DNA from: Cryptoclostridium sp964637365
Lineage (GTDB): Bacteria > Bacillota > Dehalobacteriia > UBA7702
Direction of reading: 5' to 3'
DNA: 33,130 bases
NCBI GenBank assembly: GCA_964637365.1
Contig: CAZWWH010000022.1
Coordinates: forward strand, 1 to 33,130
Shown here: positions 1 through 8,002 of the stretch, piece after piece
How the letters are laid out: the number at the start of each line of letters is the position of its first letter
How positions within the stretch are numbered: position 1 is the stretch's first letter
Translations under genes and position numbers: made by a program
The notes under the pieces: generated by a model
Told to the model about the DNA's origin: nothing
Database searches by the model: none
What the model saw: the letters and a program-made list of their open reading frames with translations, nothing else

Positions 1-190
1 TCAGCACCATTTCTGCGTATTCCAGAGGCGCATTGTAAATGAGCCAGTCCATCTCCGACCGCTGATCCATTGTCGTTTCGATGCTGTTCTCCACGGCGGT
101 GCAGTCGATGGCAAGCATACGCCCATCGGAGTAGCGAAGCTCCACGCAGCCGGTGTCGATGTTAAACTCACAAGATGTTAGCCGTTTCAT
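1..190 (-). CDS. DUF6061-like small protein, partial (runs off the window)
   Basis: The minus strand from an ATG at 190 reads 63 codons to the window edge without a stop. The protein begins MKRLTSCEFNIDTGCVELRY and continues with motifs for an acidic, Tyr/Trp-containing small protein (QRSEMDWLIYN, then LEYAEMVL). I recognise this pattern as the DUF6061 family, short proteins of unknown function common on integrative elements of Clostridia; that assignment is from memory of the family. A strong ribosome binding site (GGAGGT) lies 6 nt before the start. It lies just downstream of a broken XRE regulator on the same strand, which suggests accessory DNA. The C-terminus is missing only because the window ends. 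Confidence 0.7.
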   Translation of the reverse strand, partial: MKRLTSCEFNIDTGCVELRYSDGRMLAIDCTAVENSIETTMDQRSEMDWLIYNAPLEYAEMVL

Positions 191-257
191 GGTGATACCT
201 CCACAGAATGATATTCAGCATGAGTATATGTAAGCGTGGATTGTAGTGGTGGTATCT

Positions 258-383
258 TTAACTATTGGAAACTCCAGACTCCCACTTCGCCACAGCCTGA
301 CGGGAGACACTAATTTTTTCCGCCAGTTCCTCCTGGGTCATGTTATGATATTTCCGCAGAAACAGTAAATTCTTATCAATCAT
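258..383 (-). pseudogene. Truncated XRE-family helix-turn-helix regulator
   Basis: The reading frame encodes 41 residues from ATG 383 (44 from an ATG at 392, which has only 1 nt between GAGGT and the start, so 383 is preferred). It contains an almost complete XRE helix-turn-helix: LRKYHNMTQEELAEKISVSR, then QAVAKWESG. Family members normally continue after KWESG with more residues such as a proline-containing loop and further helices; here the frame ends after four more residues (VSNS) at a TAA. No continuation of the domain is seen in other frames downstream. It is therefore probably a remnant cut by rearrangement at about 262-270, although a very short functional DNA-binding peptide cannot be excluded. 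Operator-like repeats lie directly upstream. Confidence 0.65.
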
Positions 384-414
384 ATTTTTCATACCTCATT
401 TTTACGGTAACATA

Positions 415-477
415 GTTATGATGATTTTTCCACCAACTTATCATAACATTTTTTGCGAAAATGTGTTATGATAAGTT
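415..477. promoter_or_regulatory. Inverted repeat / operator-like TTATCATAAC cluster
   Basis: A perfect 14-bp inverted repeat, AACTTATCATAACA at 435-448 and its complement at 464-477, encloses 15 bases; allowing a 2-nt bulge, the stem extends through TTTT/AAAA to a short TTGCG loop. A third partial copy of the core (GTTATGAT) is at 415-422. The cluster lies upstream of the truncated XRE gene, where an autoregulatory operator would be expected. It may also fold as RNA, but no T-run follows, so it is not a terminator. Confidence 0.5.
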
Positions 478-592
478 ACCAAAAATCAACGCGATTTGAC
501 AGATTGTGGAAACCCATCCGGTCAGTCCCAATCCCCAATCTCAAAAATTTCATAAAGAATAGCAAAACAGCTCGGAAAGACGATAAAAATCC

Positions 593-621
593 TTGAAAAA
601 ACCGAAAAAATAGCTTACAAT
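593..621 (+). promoter_or_regulatory. SigA-type promoter of purF
   Basis: TTGAAA at 593-598 and TACAAT at 616-621 are separated by exactly 17 bp. The purF start is 86 bp downstream of the -10. No other good -35/-10 pair is nearer purF. Confidence 0.65.
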
Positions 622-658
622 TTATTATGGTTTATTAGTCTTAATTACAAGAAAAAGT

Positions 659-675
659 GCGGAGAGATTCTCCGC
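659..675 (+). other. Small perfect hairpin in the purF leader
   Basis: GCGGAGA-GAT-TCTCCGC forms a 7-bp stem with a 3-nt loop in the transcribed leader, 20 nt before the AGGAGG ribosome binding site at 696-701. No T-run follows, so it is not a terminator. It is too short to be a purine riboswitch; it could stabilise the mRNA 5' end. Confidence 0.4.
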
Positions 676-706
676 TGTCATCAAATATTCCACTCAGGAG
701 GAACAA

Positions 707-2101
707 ATGTCAGAAGATATCAAAGAGGCCTGTGGCGTGATTGGAATTTATAACAACGATCACTGGAATCTGCCCAAAGATTTATATTATGGTATTTTCG
801 CCTTGCAACATCGTGGACAAGAAAGCTGCGGCATGGCTGTAAGCGATAAGGGCGTAGTAAAATACCATAAGGACATGGGGCTTGCCAATGAGGTTTTCAC
901 AAATGACATCATTGAATCGATGCAAGGCAACATTGGCATCGGCCATTGCCGTTATTCCACCACCGGGGACAGTGAAAAAAATAATGCTCAGCCCTTAGTC
1001 ATGCAAGCTGTCAGCGGTACCTTATGCATTGCCCATAACGGAAATCTCGTAGACTCCGGTGATTTGAAGCAACAGCTCATGAAGGAACAGGGAGCTATTT
1101 TTCACACCGCCATCGACTCGGAAATTTTAGCATATCTTATTGCCAAAGAAGGAGTCAAGTACCCCCATTTAGAAGAATCGGTACGACGCGCAGCAGAGCA
1201 GGTCAACGGCTCATACGCTTTATTGGTGATGTGCCCCACCAAACTGGTGGGAATGCGGGATCCCCTGGGTATCAAACCCCTATGCCTCGGCATGAAAGGG
1301 AGATCCTATATTCTGGCATCGGAAAGCTGTGCCATTGACGCCATTGGCGGCACCTTTGTACGGGATATTGAACCCGGTGAACTGGTGGTAATTGACCAGG
1401 ATGGCCTGCGTTCTTATCCCAGAGAAAATGAAAAAAGATGTCCCCGTCCGTGTATCTTCGAGTATATTTACTTTGCCCGTCCCGATAGTATTATGGATCA
1501 ACAGAGTATTTACCTCTCCCGGCAGCTAGCTGGACGAATCCTGGCGCAACGCTATCCCGTTGATGCTGATGTGGTAATCGCGGTTCCCGACAGCGGCATT
1601 GATGCGGCCATCGGTTATAGTCAGGAATCTGGAATTCCCTATGGCGTGGGTCTCATCAAGAACCGCTACATTGGGCGAACTTTTATCCAGCCGGTACAAG
1701 TTCAGAGGGAAGAAGCGGTTCGTATTAAGCTCAATGTTTTAAAGCACACCGTTGACGGTAAAAAAGTGGTGTTGGTTGATGACAGTATGGTACGAGGTAC
1801 CACCAGCGCAAGTATTATCAAAATGCTGAAAAAAGCCGGCGCCAAGGAAGTGCATATGCGTATCAGTGCGCCGCCCTTTGTTTGGCCCTGCTTCTACGGC
1901 ATTGACCTGCCGGAGAAAAAACAGCTTACAGCCTGTAACCATACCATCGAGGAAATTCGTGAACTACTGGATGCAGACTCCTTAGGCTTTTTCAAAACAG
2001 AAGACCTTGTACGCATCATTCCAGACTGCCGTTTCCAAACTTACTGCGACGCTTGTTTCTCCGGTGACTATCCCACTCCCGTCACCATCGAAGAGGACTA
2101 A
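707..2101 (+). CDS. purF: Amidophosphoribosyltransferase (PurF)
   Basis: PurF catalyses the first committed step of purine synthesis, PRPP + glutamine to 5-phosphoribosylamine, in the cytoplasm. The 464 residues match the family in length. An 8-residue propeptide (MSEDIKEA) precedes the nucleophile Cys9 of the Ntn glutamine amidotransferase domain, followed by LQHRGQESCG. The phosphoribosyltransferase PRPP loop VVLVDDSMVRGTT is at about residues 354-366. Cys249 (before IFEYIYFARPDS), Cys395, Cys450 and Cys453 correspond in spacing to the four [4Fe-4S] ligands of the Bacillus subtilis-type enzyme, so this is the oxygen-labile, propeptide-processed class. The start is set by AGGAGG at 696-701. 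It is not inside a pur operon; the next gene starts within its stop codon. Confidence 0.97.
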   Translation: MSEDIKEACGVIGIYNNDHWNLPKDLYYGIFALQHRGQESCGMAVSDKGVVKYHKDMGLANEVFTNDIIESMQGNIGIGHCRYSTTGDSEKNNAQPLVMQAVSGTLCIAHNGNLVDSGDLKQQLMKEQGAIFHTAIDSEILAYLIAKEGVKYPHLEESVRRAAEQVNGSYALLVMCPTKLVGMRDPLGIKPLCLGMKGRSYILASESCAIDAIGGTFVRDIEPGELVVIDQDGLRSYPRENEKRCPRPCIFEYIYFARPDSIMDQQSIYLSRQLAGRILAQRYPVDADVVIAVPDSGIDAAIGYSQESGIPYGVGLIKNRYIGRTFIQPVQVQREEAVRIKLNVLKHTVDGKKVVLVDDSMVRGTTSASIIKMLKKAGAKEVHMRISAPPFVWPCFYGIDLPEKKQLTACNHTIEEIRELLDADSLGFFKTEDLVRIIPDCRFQTYCDACFSGDYPTPVTIEED

Positions 2102-2427
2102 TGATGGAAGACAAAAATGCGTTACTCAAGGACTCTCTACGGAGAAAAAGGGACGATCGCAGCCTGGCAATGCTCAAAGAAGATCCGTCCCTCTGTGATG
2201 AAGAGGTAATTTGTCTGGCTTTGGATTATAGCTGTCTCAAAACCATCCGCTATCTCCGGGAGCATGATCTCATCACCGCAGAAGGTAAAGAGGAACGAGA
2301 TCGTCAGCGCCTGGAACATTTTGTAAGCCAACTGGGCGCGTTCCGCAATATTTTAGAAGGAAACAACAACGGCAACAAGACTCAACCAAAGGGAGGGCAC
2401 CATGGCGCAAGAAACACAAGCCATTGA
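2101..2427 (+). CDS. Hypothetical 108-residue protein coupled to purF
   Basis: I do not recognise this protein. Its ATG overlaps the purF stop codon (TAATG), so translation is probably coupled. Residues 1-85 are charged and helical in character (LLKDSLRRKRDDRSLAMLKE, then LDYSCLKTIRYLREHDLITA), with no signal peptide or membrane segment. The last 20 or so residues are low complexity, rich in Asn, Gly and His. The 3' end runs through the ribosome binding site of the next gene and stops 26 nt inside it. The position suggests co-expression with purF, but no function can be inferred; the low-complexity tail may be a by-product of overlap with downstream signals. Confidence 0.7.
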   Translation: MMEDKNALLKDSLRRKRDDRSLAMLKEDPSLCDEEVICLALDYSCLKTIRYLREHDLITAEGKEERDRQRLEHFVSQLGAFRNILEGNNNGNKTQPKGGHHGARNTSH

Positions 2428-2884
2428 AATCACAACGGAACTAACGGAAATTGACATGAGAAACGCCATGTTTTATAATCTCTTTTTCCGCAAAAAATGG
2501 GTTTTTGCCTATGTAACTGTTTTTGTACTTTTTTCTGCCGGCGTACTCGTAACGAAGCTGGCTGGTATTTTCAATGTTCCTACGTTGTTATGCTGGATTG
2601 CCGGTGGTTTTTTGGTATTGCTGGCAGGTTTTATTGCCATGATTTTCGTATCCAGTAAAACCAGCGGTTCCAAACCGAGAAAAATTATCTTCAACGAAAA
2701 GGGTATTACAACCTCGGCAGGTATGGATAATAAGATGATTTCCTTCTCTTGGGAAAAACTCTTTTACGTTGGACGCACCGGCAAATACTTTTACCTATAT
2801 CCCGACGCTTCCCAATTCATCATTGTGCCGAAACGATACTTGACAGCGGAAGAAATCAAACAAATCACAGAATACGCCATTTAA
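2402..2884 (+). CDS. YcxB-like membrane protein
   Basis: The 160-residue protein has a polar N-terminus, two transmembrane segments at about residues 33-52 and 60-84, and a soluble C-terminal domain at about 94-158. The C-terminal part (KIIFNEKGI, FSWEKLFYVGRTGKYFYLY, IIVPKRYLT) is the pattern of the YcxB-like domain, found in many uncharacterised membrane proteins of Firmicutes. Function is unknown. GGAGG lies 8 nt before the ATG at 2402; the start overlaps the preceding gene by 26 nt. It is the last gene of the purF transcript and is followed directly by a terminator. Confidence 0.8.
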   Translation: MAQETQAIEITTELTEIDMRNAMFYNLFFRKKWVFAYVTVFVLFSAGVLVTKLAGIFNVPTLLCWIAGGFLVLLAGFIAMIFVSSKTSGSKPRKIIFNEKGITTSAGMDNKMISFSWEKLFYVGRTGKYFYLYPDASQFIIVPKRYLTAEEIKQITEYAI

Positions 2885-2890
2885 ATTCCA

Positions 2891-2923
2891 ACGAACCGAA
2901 GCAATGCTCCGGTTCGTTTTTTT
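2891..2923 (+). terminator. Intrinsic terminator of the purF operon
   Basis: A 12-bp stem with one mismatch (ACGAACCGAAGC pairing with GCTCCGGTTCGT, loop AAT) is followed by seven T residues. It starts 7 nt after the YcxB-like stop codon. Confidence 0.85.
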
Positions 2924-3170
2924 CAATGATTTTACAAAAATGTGAAGATGATCTAATAATTAAAATTTATACTCATACTATCATCAAAAACACCTCATGT
3001 ACTGCCCCTCTCTTAGTTGTTTTCGATGATAACCACCGTCTCTCTGAACATAGGAATATAACAAAATACCTTCTTCGTTTGTTAGATTCCTAGCGTCCCC
3101 AACGAAACTTTATTCTTTTTCCCTTACTCCCCTCCCCAGGGAGTTATTTTTTTAAACGAATCATCCGCAA
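2924..3170. other. AT-rich convergent intergenic region
   Basis: No convincing gene is seen between the purF-operon terminator and the murA terminator. A weak plus-strand terminator-like element is present: ACTCCC at 3126-3131 pairs with GGGAGT at 3139-3144 and is followed by TATTTTTTT. An open frame that enters from the YcxB-like gene in another frame is judged a shadow. Confidence 0.5.
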
Positions 3171-3202
3171 TAAAAAGAGGAAGGAGTGAATCCTTCCTCT
3201 TT
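3171..3202 (-). terminator. Terminator of the dcw operon
   Basis: A perfect 12-bp inverted repeat (AAAGAGGAAGGA with a 5-nt loop) is followed on the minus strand by TTTTTA. It lies 47 nt after the murA stop and marks the end of the minus-strand cell-wall operon. Confidence 0.85.
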
Positions 3203-3248
3203 CATGTTTACAAACCAAAATGCTCTAATCATAAGTGACATCCTCATT

Positions 3249-4502
3249 TTATAAGAGAATCCGGCGGATATCGGCTCCTAAATTACAAAACAATTTTTCG
3301 ATTCGATCATAGCCCCGGTCAATATGGCGGAGATTTCCCAATAGAGTCTCTCCATGCGCTGCCATGCCCGCCATCAGCAACGCTGCGCCACCTCGCAAAT
3401 CCGTAGCGTCTACCCTGGCGCCGTCGAGATGGCGAACGCCCTGAATCACAGCAGTACGGCCTTCCACCTTAATATCGGCCCCCATACGGCGAAGCTCATC
3501 ACAATGCTGGTAGCGGTTTTCAAAAATGCTTTCACAAATCACAGAGGTTCCGGGAGCCACAGACAGCACCGTCATAAATTGGGGCTGAATGTCTGTGGGA
3601 AACCCGGGATGAGGCAGGGTTTTTAAATCCACAGGGCCAATAGTTCCCACATTATGAACGCGCAAACGGTCGCCGTTACGTTCTACAGGAATCCCCGCCT
3701 CGGCCATTTTGGCCAACAACGGTTCTAAATGTTCGGGAATCACATTGGTCACCGCCACATCGCCATGGGTAAGGGCTGCTGCCAATAGAACCGTTCCCCC
3801 GACGATGCGGTCGGGAATTACAGTGTACTCCAAAGAATGCAGAGCTTTTACCCCTTCAATTCTCAGAGTATCGGTACCGATACCGCTGATTTTGGCTCCA
3901 GCCTCCTTTAAAAAGCAGCAAAGGTCTACCACTTCCGGTTCTTTTGCCACATTACGAAGAATTGTCACACCAGGGATTTTGACCGCAGCCATCACCAAGT
4001 TTTCCGTTGCTCCAACGCTGGGGAAGTCAAGATAAATTTCACTACCTTTCATGGAGCGGCCATCACTGATGATATGACCGTGATGCTCTTCCACAATGAC
4101 CCCCAGGGCTTTCATGCCCTTAATATGAATATCCATGGGACGAATACCGATGGGGCAGCCGCCAGGTAAAGGGATATCAGCCTTGCCAAAGCGTCCCAGA
4201 GAAGGTCCCCAAATTAAGTTGGAGGCCCGCATGGATTTCATCAGTTCATCAGGCAACGCATTTTGCGCAAGACCTTCGGTGGAAATCACCAAAGTATCAT
4301 CTTCCATGGACACGCTGCATTGGAATAATTCTAAAATCCGGCGCATACCAAGGACATCGGTAAGCGCCGGGACGTTATGCAATATAATTTCGCCATCAAT
4401 GAGGAGACAAGCGGCCATCATTGGCAACACGGCGTTTTTTGCTCCTCCAAGGGAGGTTTCCCCCGCCAGCCGCTGTTGGCCTGCGATTTTGAGTACTTCC
4501 AT
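3249..4502 (-). CDS. murA: UDP-N-acetylglucosamine 1-carboxyvinyltransferase (MurA)
   Basis: MurA transfers enolpyruvate from PEP to UDP-GlcNAc, the first committed step of peptidoglycan precursor synthesis in the cytoplasm. The 417 residues match the EPSP-synthase-like family. Lys22-Asn23 in GGAKNAVLP and Cys116 in PLPGGCPIGIRPMDIH are the conserved substrate-binding and catalytic residues; Cys116 is the residue attacked by fosfomycin, so the enzyme is predicted to be sensitive in principle. The start at 4502 is chosen because GAGGAGG lies 5 nt upstream; a longer frame to 4544 would overlap murB and has no ribosome binding site. It is the last gene of the dcw operon, 28 nt after murB. Confidence 0.95.
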   Translation of the reverse strand: MEVLKIAGQQRLAGETSLGGAKNAVLPMMAACLLIDGEIILHNVPALTDVLGMRRILELFQCSVSMEDDTLVISTEGLAQNALPDELMKSMRASNLIWGPSLGRFGKADIPLPGGCPIGIRPMDIHIKGMKALGVIVEEHHGHIISDGRSMKGSEIYLDFPSVGATENLVMAAVKIPGVTILRNVAKEPEVVDLCCFLKEAGAKISGIGTDTLRIEGVKALHSLEYTVIPDRIVGGTVLLAAALTHGDVAVTNVIPEHLEPLLAKMAEAGIPVERNGDRLRVHNVGTIGPVDLKTLPHPGFPTDIQPQFMTVLSVAPGTSVICESIFENRYQHCDELRRMGADIKVEGRTAVIQGVRHLDGARVDATDLRGGAALLMAGMAAHGETLLGNLRHIDRGYDRIEKLFCNLGADIRRILL

Positions 4503-4530
4503 GGTTTCCTCCTCGCATATTTCGCATTGG

Positions 4531-5433
4531 TTATTTTTCACCAATCAGACGCACTTCAGGCTCTAACATAATTCCGAATTTTTCATTGACAATGTGCCGC
4601 ACCTTTTCAATAAGGATCAGTACATCTTGGGCTTTGGCTTCTTTGATATTCACAATAAAATTTCCGTGTTTTACCGAAACCTGGGCGCCGCCATATGTAA
4701 GGCCCCGCAAACCGGAGGCCTCCACCAAACGGCCTGCGTGATCTCCGGGTGGATTTTTAAACACACTACCGGCAGAGGGTAACTCCAAAGGCTGTTTATC
4801 TCTGCGGCTTTTTAAAGTCTCCTCCACGGAAGCGGTGAGTTTCTCAGCGGAATCTTGGGTCATCTGCACATAGACCTTCGTTACCACAGCCCCCCGCCGC
4901 ATCAGCGAAGTATTGCGGTAGCCATATTCCAATTCATCTACCGAAAGAGTAGACCGTTTTCCGTCGCGGTCGATGATTTCCACTGCATGCAGGGTCTCAT
5001 AGAAAAAGTGACCGTAAGCACCGGCATTCATCACAGCGGCCCCGCCCAAACTGGCGGGAATCCCCGCGGCCCATTCCAACCCCTTAAGCCCCATTCTTGC
5101 CGTTTCGCGGGCAATTTTCGCCAAAATGCAGCCGCTTTGGGCTTCCATCATCAAATCGTCACGGACATTGTAAGACGCCATGTCATCGCCAATACGAATG
5201 ACGAGACCGCGAATACCGCCATCCAGCACCAACATATTGGAGCCATTTCCCATGACCATATAGGGAATATCCCGTTTTTTAGCGAAATCCAGCGCAGCGG
5301 CGATATCTTCACCGTCTTTCGGGAGGAAAAGACAGTCAGCCTTACCGCCGATCCGCCAGGTTGTGTATTGAGACATCGGGGCATCATAAATCAGCGTCCC
5401 CTTTACCTTCGTATCCAGACCGCTGAAATCCAT
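4531..5433 (-). CDS. murB: UDP-N-acetylenolpyruvoylglucosamine reductase (MurB)
   Basis: MurB is an FAD enzyme that reduces UDP-GlcNAc-enolpyruvate with NADPH to UDP-MurNAc, the step after MurA. The 300 residues show the FAD-binding pattern TTWRIGGKAD (24-33) and MGNGSNML (61-68), Arg173 in YGYRNTS, the catalytic serine Ser223 in SAGSVFKNP, and the C-terminal glutamate region LEPEVRL (290-296). The length and motif set fit type IIb MurB of Gram-positive bacteria. The start codon overlaps the murC stop (TAATG), and AAAGGAG lies in the end of murC, so the two are translationally coupled. murA follows, so successive steps of one pathway are encoded side by side. Confidence 0.96.
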   Translation of the reverse strand: MDFSGLDTKVKGTLIYDAPMSQYTTWRIGGKADCLFLPKDGEDIAAALDFAKKRDIPYMVMGNGSNMLVLDGGIRGLVIRIGDDMASYNVRDDLMMEAQSGCILAKIARETARMGLKGLEWAAGIPASLGGAAVMNAGAYGHFFYETLHAVEIIDRDGKRSTLSVDELEYGYRNTSLMRRGAVVTKVYVQMTQDSAEKLTASVEETLKSRRDKQPLELPSAGSVFKNPPGDHAGRLVEASGLRGLTYGGAQVSVKHGNFIVNIKEAKAQDVLILIEKVRHIVNEKFGIMLEPEVRLIGEK

Positions 5434-6806
5434 TATTTTTCTCCTTTAAGATAACTGCCGAACTGCTTTGTGGTTTTCCAAATATCCCCGGCACCCATCA
5501 TCAACACCAGATCGCCTTTTTGGACATTGGCTTTGAGATAATCCATAAGCGCTTCACTGCTCTTGATATAGATAGGATGAAGTCCTTTTTTCTCCAACTC
5601 ATCAACGATGATTTGAGAAGTGACCCCTTTGATAGGGTCTTCCCAAGCGGAATAGATCTCGTTGATGACAATGACGTCGGCATCCCCGAAAGAACTGCCA
5701 AATTCCACATAATGATCCAGCACACGGCTGTAACGATGGGGTTGGAAGACTGCCATCACCCGTTTGGGGCCGCAATTCCGTCCCGCTTCGATGGTGGCCT
5801 TTACTTCCGTAGGATGGTGGGCATAATCGTCTACCACCATGACATCGTCATCTTCGTAAATTACTTCAAAACGACGGCCCATGCCGGTAAATCTCTCCAG
5901 CGCTCTGGTGGAATCGGCAAAGGGAATCCCCGCCAGATAGGCGGCGTACATAGCGCCCAGAGCATTGGAAATATTGTGGCGTCCGGGGATGTTAAGATGA
6001 AGATCCGCGACTTTTTCCCCACGATAATACACTTCTGCATCGGAAGAACGACCGCTGAACCGCAAATTCCGTGCGGTAAGGTCCACTGCCTGGTGATTTA
6101 AGCCGTAGGTATGATACGGTTTTTCCAGCATCTGGGCGGTTTCTCTGACCATTTGGCTGTCAAGACATAGAATGACATCATTACTGTTTTGGCAAAAATC
6201 CGCAAAAGCCTTTTCCAAATTTTCTGCGGTTCTATAATGTTCCATATGTTCTTCCTCGACATTATTAACTACCGTAAGATAAGGATGAAGTTCGAGGAAG
6301 GAACCGTCGCTTTCGTCAGCCTCAATGGCCCAAAGGTCGCTCTCACCCTTCTGGGCATTGCTGCCGATTTGAGGCAAAGTGCCGCCGATAACGATATTGG
6401 GGCTCTTTTTCATTTCGTGCATAATCAAAGCCAACATCCCAGATGTGGTGGTTTTGCCGTGGGCGCCGGCAACGGCAAACCCCTGGCCGGCATTGACAAG
6501 ACGTGCCAGCAGGGTTCCACGGTGGGTAATGGGGATATTTCGTTTCAAAGCGCAGAGGTATTCCGGATTTTCCTCCTTATTAATAGCGCTGGAATAAATC
6601 ACTTCCCCACAGTTGGCAGGGACATGTTCCGCAGCGTGGCCGATGTAGATGGTAGCGCCAAGAGAGCGGAGTTCCGCTACGCGGTCAGAATCTTTTTCAT
6701 CAGACCCACTGACGTTATACCCCATGGATAATAATATCTTTGCCAGGGCGCTCATACCAATGCCGCCAATGGCAATAAAATGCACAGATTCCTTTTGACT
6801 TGTCAT
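5433..6806 (-). CDS. murC: UDP-N-acetylmuramate--L-alanine ligase (MurC)
   Basis: MurC adds L-alanine to UDP-MurNAc using ATP, starting the stem peptide. The 457 residues have the N-terminal Rossmann motif HFIAIGGIGMSALA (9-22), the ATP loop GAHGKTTT (114-121), the central-domain EADESDGSF and HMEHY segments, and the C-terminal VDDYAHHPTEV that Mur ligases of the MurC type carry. GGGAGGAG precedes the ATG at 6806. Unlike most junctions in this operon there is a 118-bp gap between murG and murC, with a short ATGCA/TGCAT hairpin but no promoter I could support. murB overlaps its stop. Confidence 0.97.
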   Translation of the reverse strand: MTSQKESVHFIAIGGIGMSALAKILLSMGYNVSGSDEKDSDRVAELRSLGATIYIGHAAEHVPANCGEVIYSSAINKEENPEYLCALKRNIPITHRGTLLARLVNAGQGFAVAGAHGKTTTSGMLALIMHEMKKSPNIVIGGTLPQIGSNAQKGESDLWAIEADESDGSFLELHPYLTVVNNVEEEHMEHYRTAENLEKAFADFCQNSNDVILCLDSQMVRETAQMLEKPYHTYGLNHQAVDLTARNLRFSGRSSDAEVYYRGEKVADLHLNIPGRHNISNALGAMYAAYLAGIPFADSTRALERFTGMGRRFEVIYEDDDVMVVDDYAHHPTEVKATIEAGRNCGPKRVMAVFQPHRYSRVLDHYVEFGSSFGDADVIVINEIYSAWEDPIKGVTSQIIVDELEKKGLHPIYIKSSEALMDYLKANVQKGDLVLMMGAGDIWKTTKQFGSYLKGEK

Positions 6807-6924
6807 TGTTCTCCTCCCTAAGGATCTTCACCCTTATGTATACTATGCAAAGCCATGCAAAGGGTGCATGACCTGAAATTTTCACATCTTTTTATTAACG
6901 ATGGAATCGAGACACAGGTTCCCG

Positions 6925-7998
6925 TTAACGAACCAAGGCCATCCCCGCTTCCACAATCTTGTCCAAAGCGTCGGCTTTTGCCTCACCCAGCATTTTTTGA
7001 CCCACCTCTTTGCGGTAAACATCATCGTCAATCAAACGATTCAGCGCCTCTACAAGTCCACCGGGCAAATCCCGGTCTAAGACCATTTTCGCAGCGCCAA
7101 TGCCGTCAAAGTAGGCTGCATTTTTCTCCTGATGGCCATTGGAAAAAGGATACGGCACCAGAACCGCAGGAATTCCCTTAACCGCCACCTCTGCCAAAAA
7201 AGAAGCGCCGGCGCGGCCCACGCAAATATCAGTGCGGGCCAGCACGAGATCCATCCGCTCTTCGTAGCTTTTCACTCTCACATGAGGGGCATGTTCCACG
7301 GCGGTTCCGTCTGCATTGTTTTGTTTCCCCACGATGTGATAAAATAAAATATTTTTTTTTCTATGGTACTGTTTGTAATATTCTGCCATAGCCTCATTGA
7401 TATGGTGCGATCCCTGGCTGCCGCCGGTAATGGTCACCAGCAGGGTATTGTCATCGATTCCCAGATACTTGCCGCCCTCTTCCCGGGTGGAGATCTTTAC
7501 ACTGTCCCGCACCGGCATACCGGTGATTTTTACATTCTTGGCGTTTTTTATCTGACGGGCCGTACTCTGATAGGTAACGCATAGACAGTCAACTTTCGTG
7601 GCTAGGCGTTCATTGGCCTTGCCCATTTCCGCATTTGCTTCATGAATCATGGTTTTCACGCCAAGGCTCACCCCGGCGTCCAACACCGGAAACGAAGCAT
7701 AGCCCCCGGTACCAATAATAAGGTCGGGAGCAAATTCTTTCACGATTCTTTTTGCTTGGCTACGGGAACGCAACAAACGGTATACCCCTTTGGGCAAAGT
7801 CATTAAACTACGGTTTCGCATGGCCTCCACAGGTAGGAGATCCGTCGGAAATTCACCGTTTTTCATAATATCTTTTTCGATTCCCCCTTGGGAACCGATA
7901 TAACGCACTTCGGCGCCGCGTTCTTGAAAGGCATGACCGATGGCAAGAGCGGGATAAAGATGACCGCCGGTGCCGCCGCCGGTAATAATGAGACGCAT
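6925..7998 (-). CDS. murG: UDP-GlcNAc:lipid I N-acetylglucosaminyltransferase (MurG)
   Basis: MurG converts lipid I to lipid II at the inner face of the cytoplasmic membrane. The 357 residues belong to the GT28 glycosyltransferase fold: the N-terminal MRLIITGGGTGGHLYPALA with His13 contacts lipid I phosphate, and the C-terminal half has GGSQGSHHIN, GRAGASFLAEV and PAVLVPYPFSNGHQEKNA for UDP-GlcNAc binding. The start at 7998 gives the canonical N-terminus; the frame is open back to 8109, but that extension overlaps ftsW and is unlike the family. AAAGGAGG lies about 11 nt upstream, and ftsW ends 4 nt before it. Confidence 0.97.
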   Translation of the reverse strand: MRLIITGGGTGGHLYPALAIGHAFQERGAEVRYIGSQGGIEKDIMKNGEFPTDLLPVEAMRNRSLMTLPKGVYRLLRSRSQAKRIVKEFAPDLIIGTGGYASFPVLDAGVSLGVKTMIHEANAEMGKANERLATKVDCLCVTYQSTARQIKNAKNVKITGMPVRDSVKISTREEGGKYLGIDDNTLLVTITGGSQGSHHINEAMAEYYKQYHRKKNILFYHIVGKQNNADGTAVEHAPHVRVKSYEERMDLVLARTDICVGRAGASFLAEVAVKGIPAVLVPYPFSNGHQEKNAAYFDGIGAAKMVLDRDLPGGLVEALNRLIDDDVYRKEVGQKMLGEAKADALDKIVEAGMALVR

Positions 7999-8002
7999 GA
8001 GT

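Noticed and set aside
2749..3093. 114-codon open frame running from the YcxB-like gene into the intergenic region
   Set aside because: It starts inside a real gene in another frame, crosses an intrinsic terminator and has no protein-like composition.
4855..5454. 199-codon open frame on the plus strand inside murB
   Set aside because: It lies antisense to a clear murB gene, has no ribosome binding site and encodes no recognisable protein; it is a shadow frame.
6807..6924. Possible internal promoter between murG and murC
   Set aside because: A TATACA-like box exists, but no -35 is found at 16-18 bp, so the gap is left unexplained.
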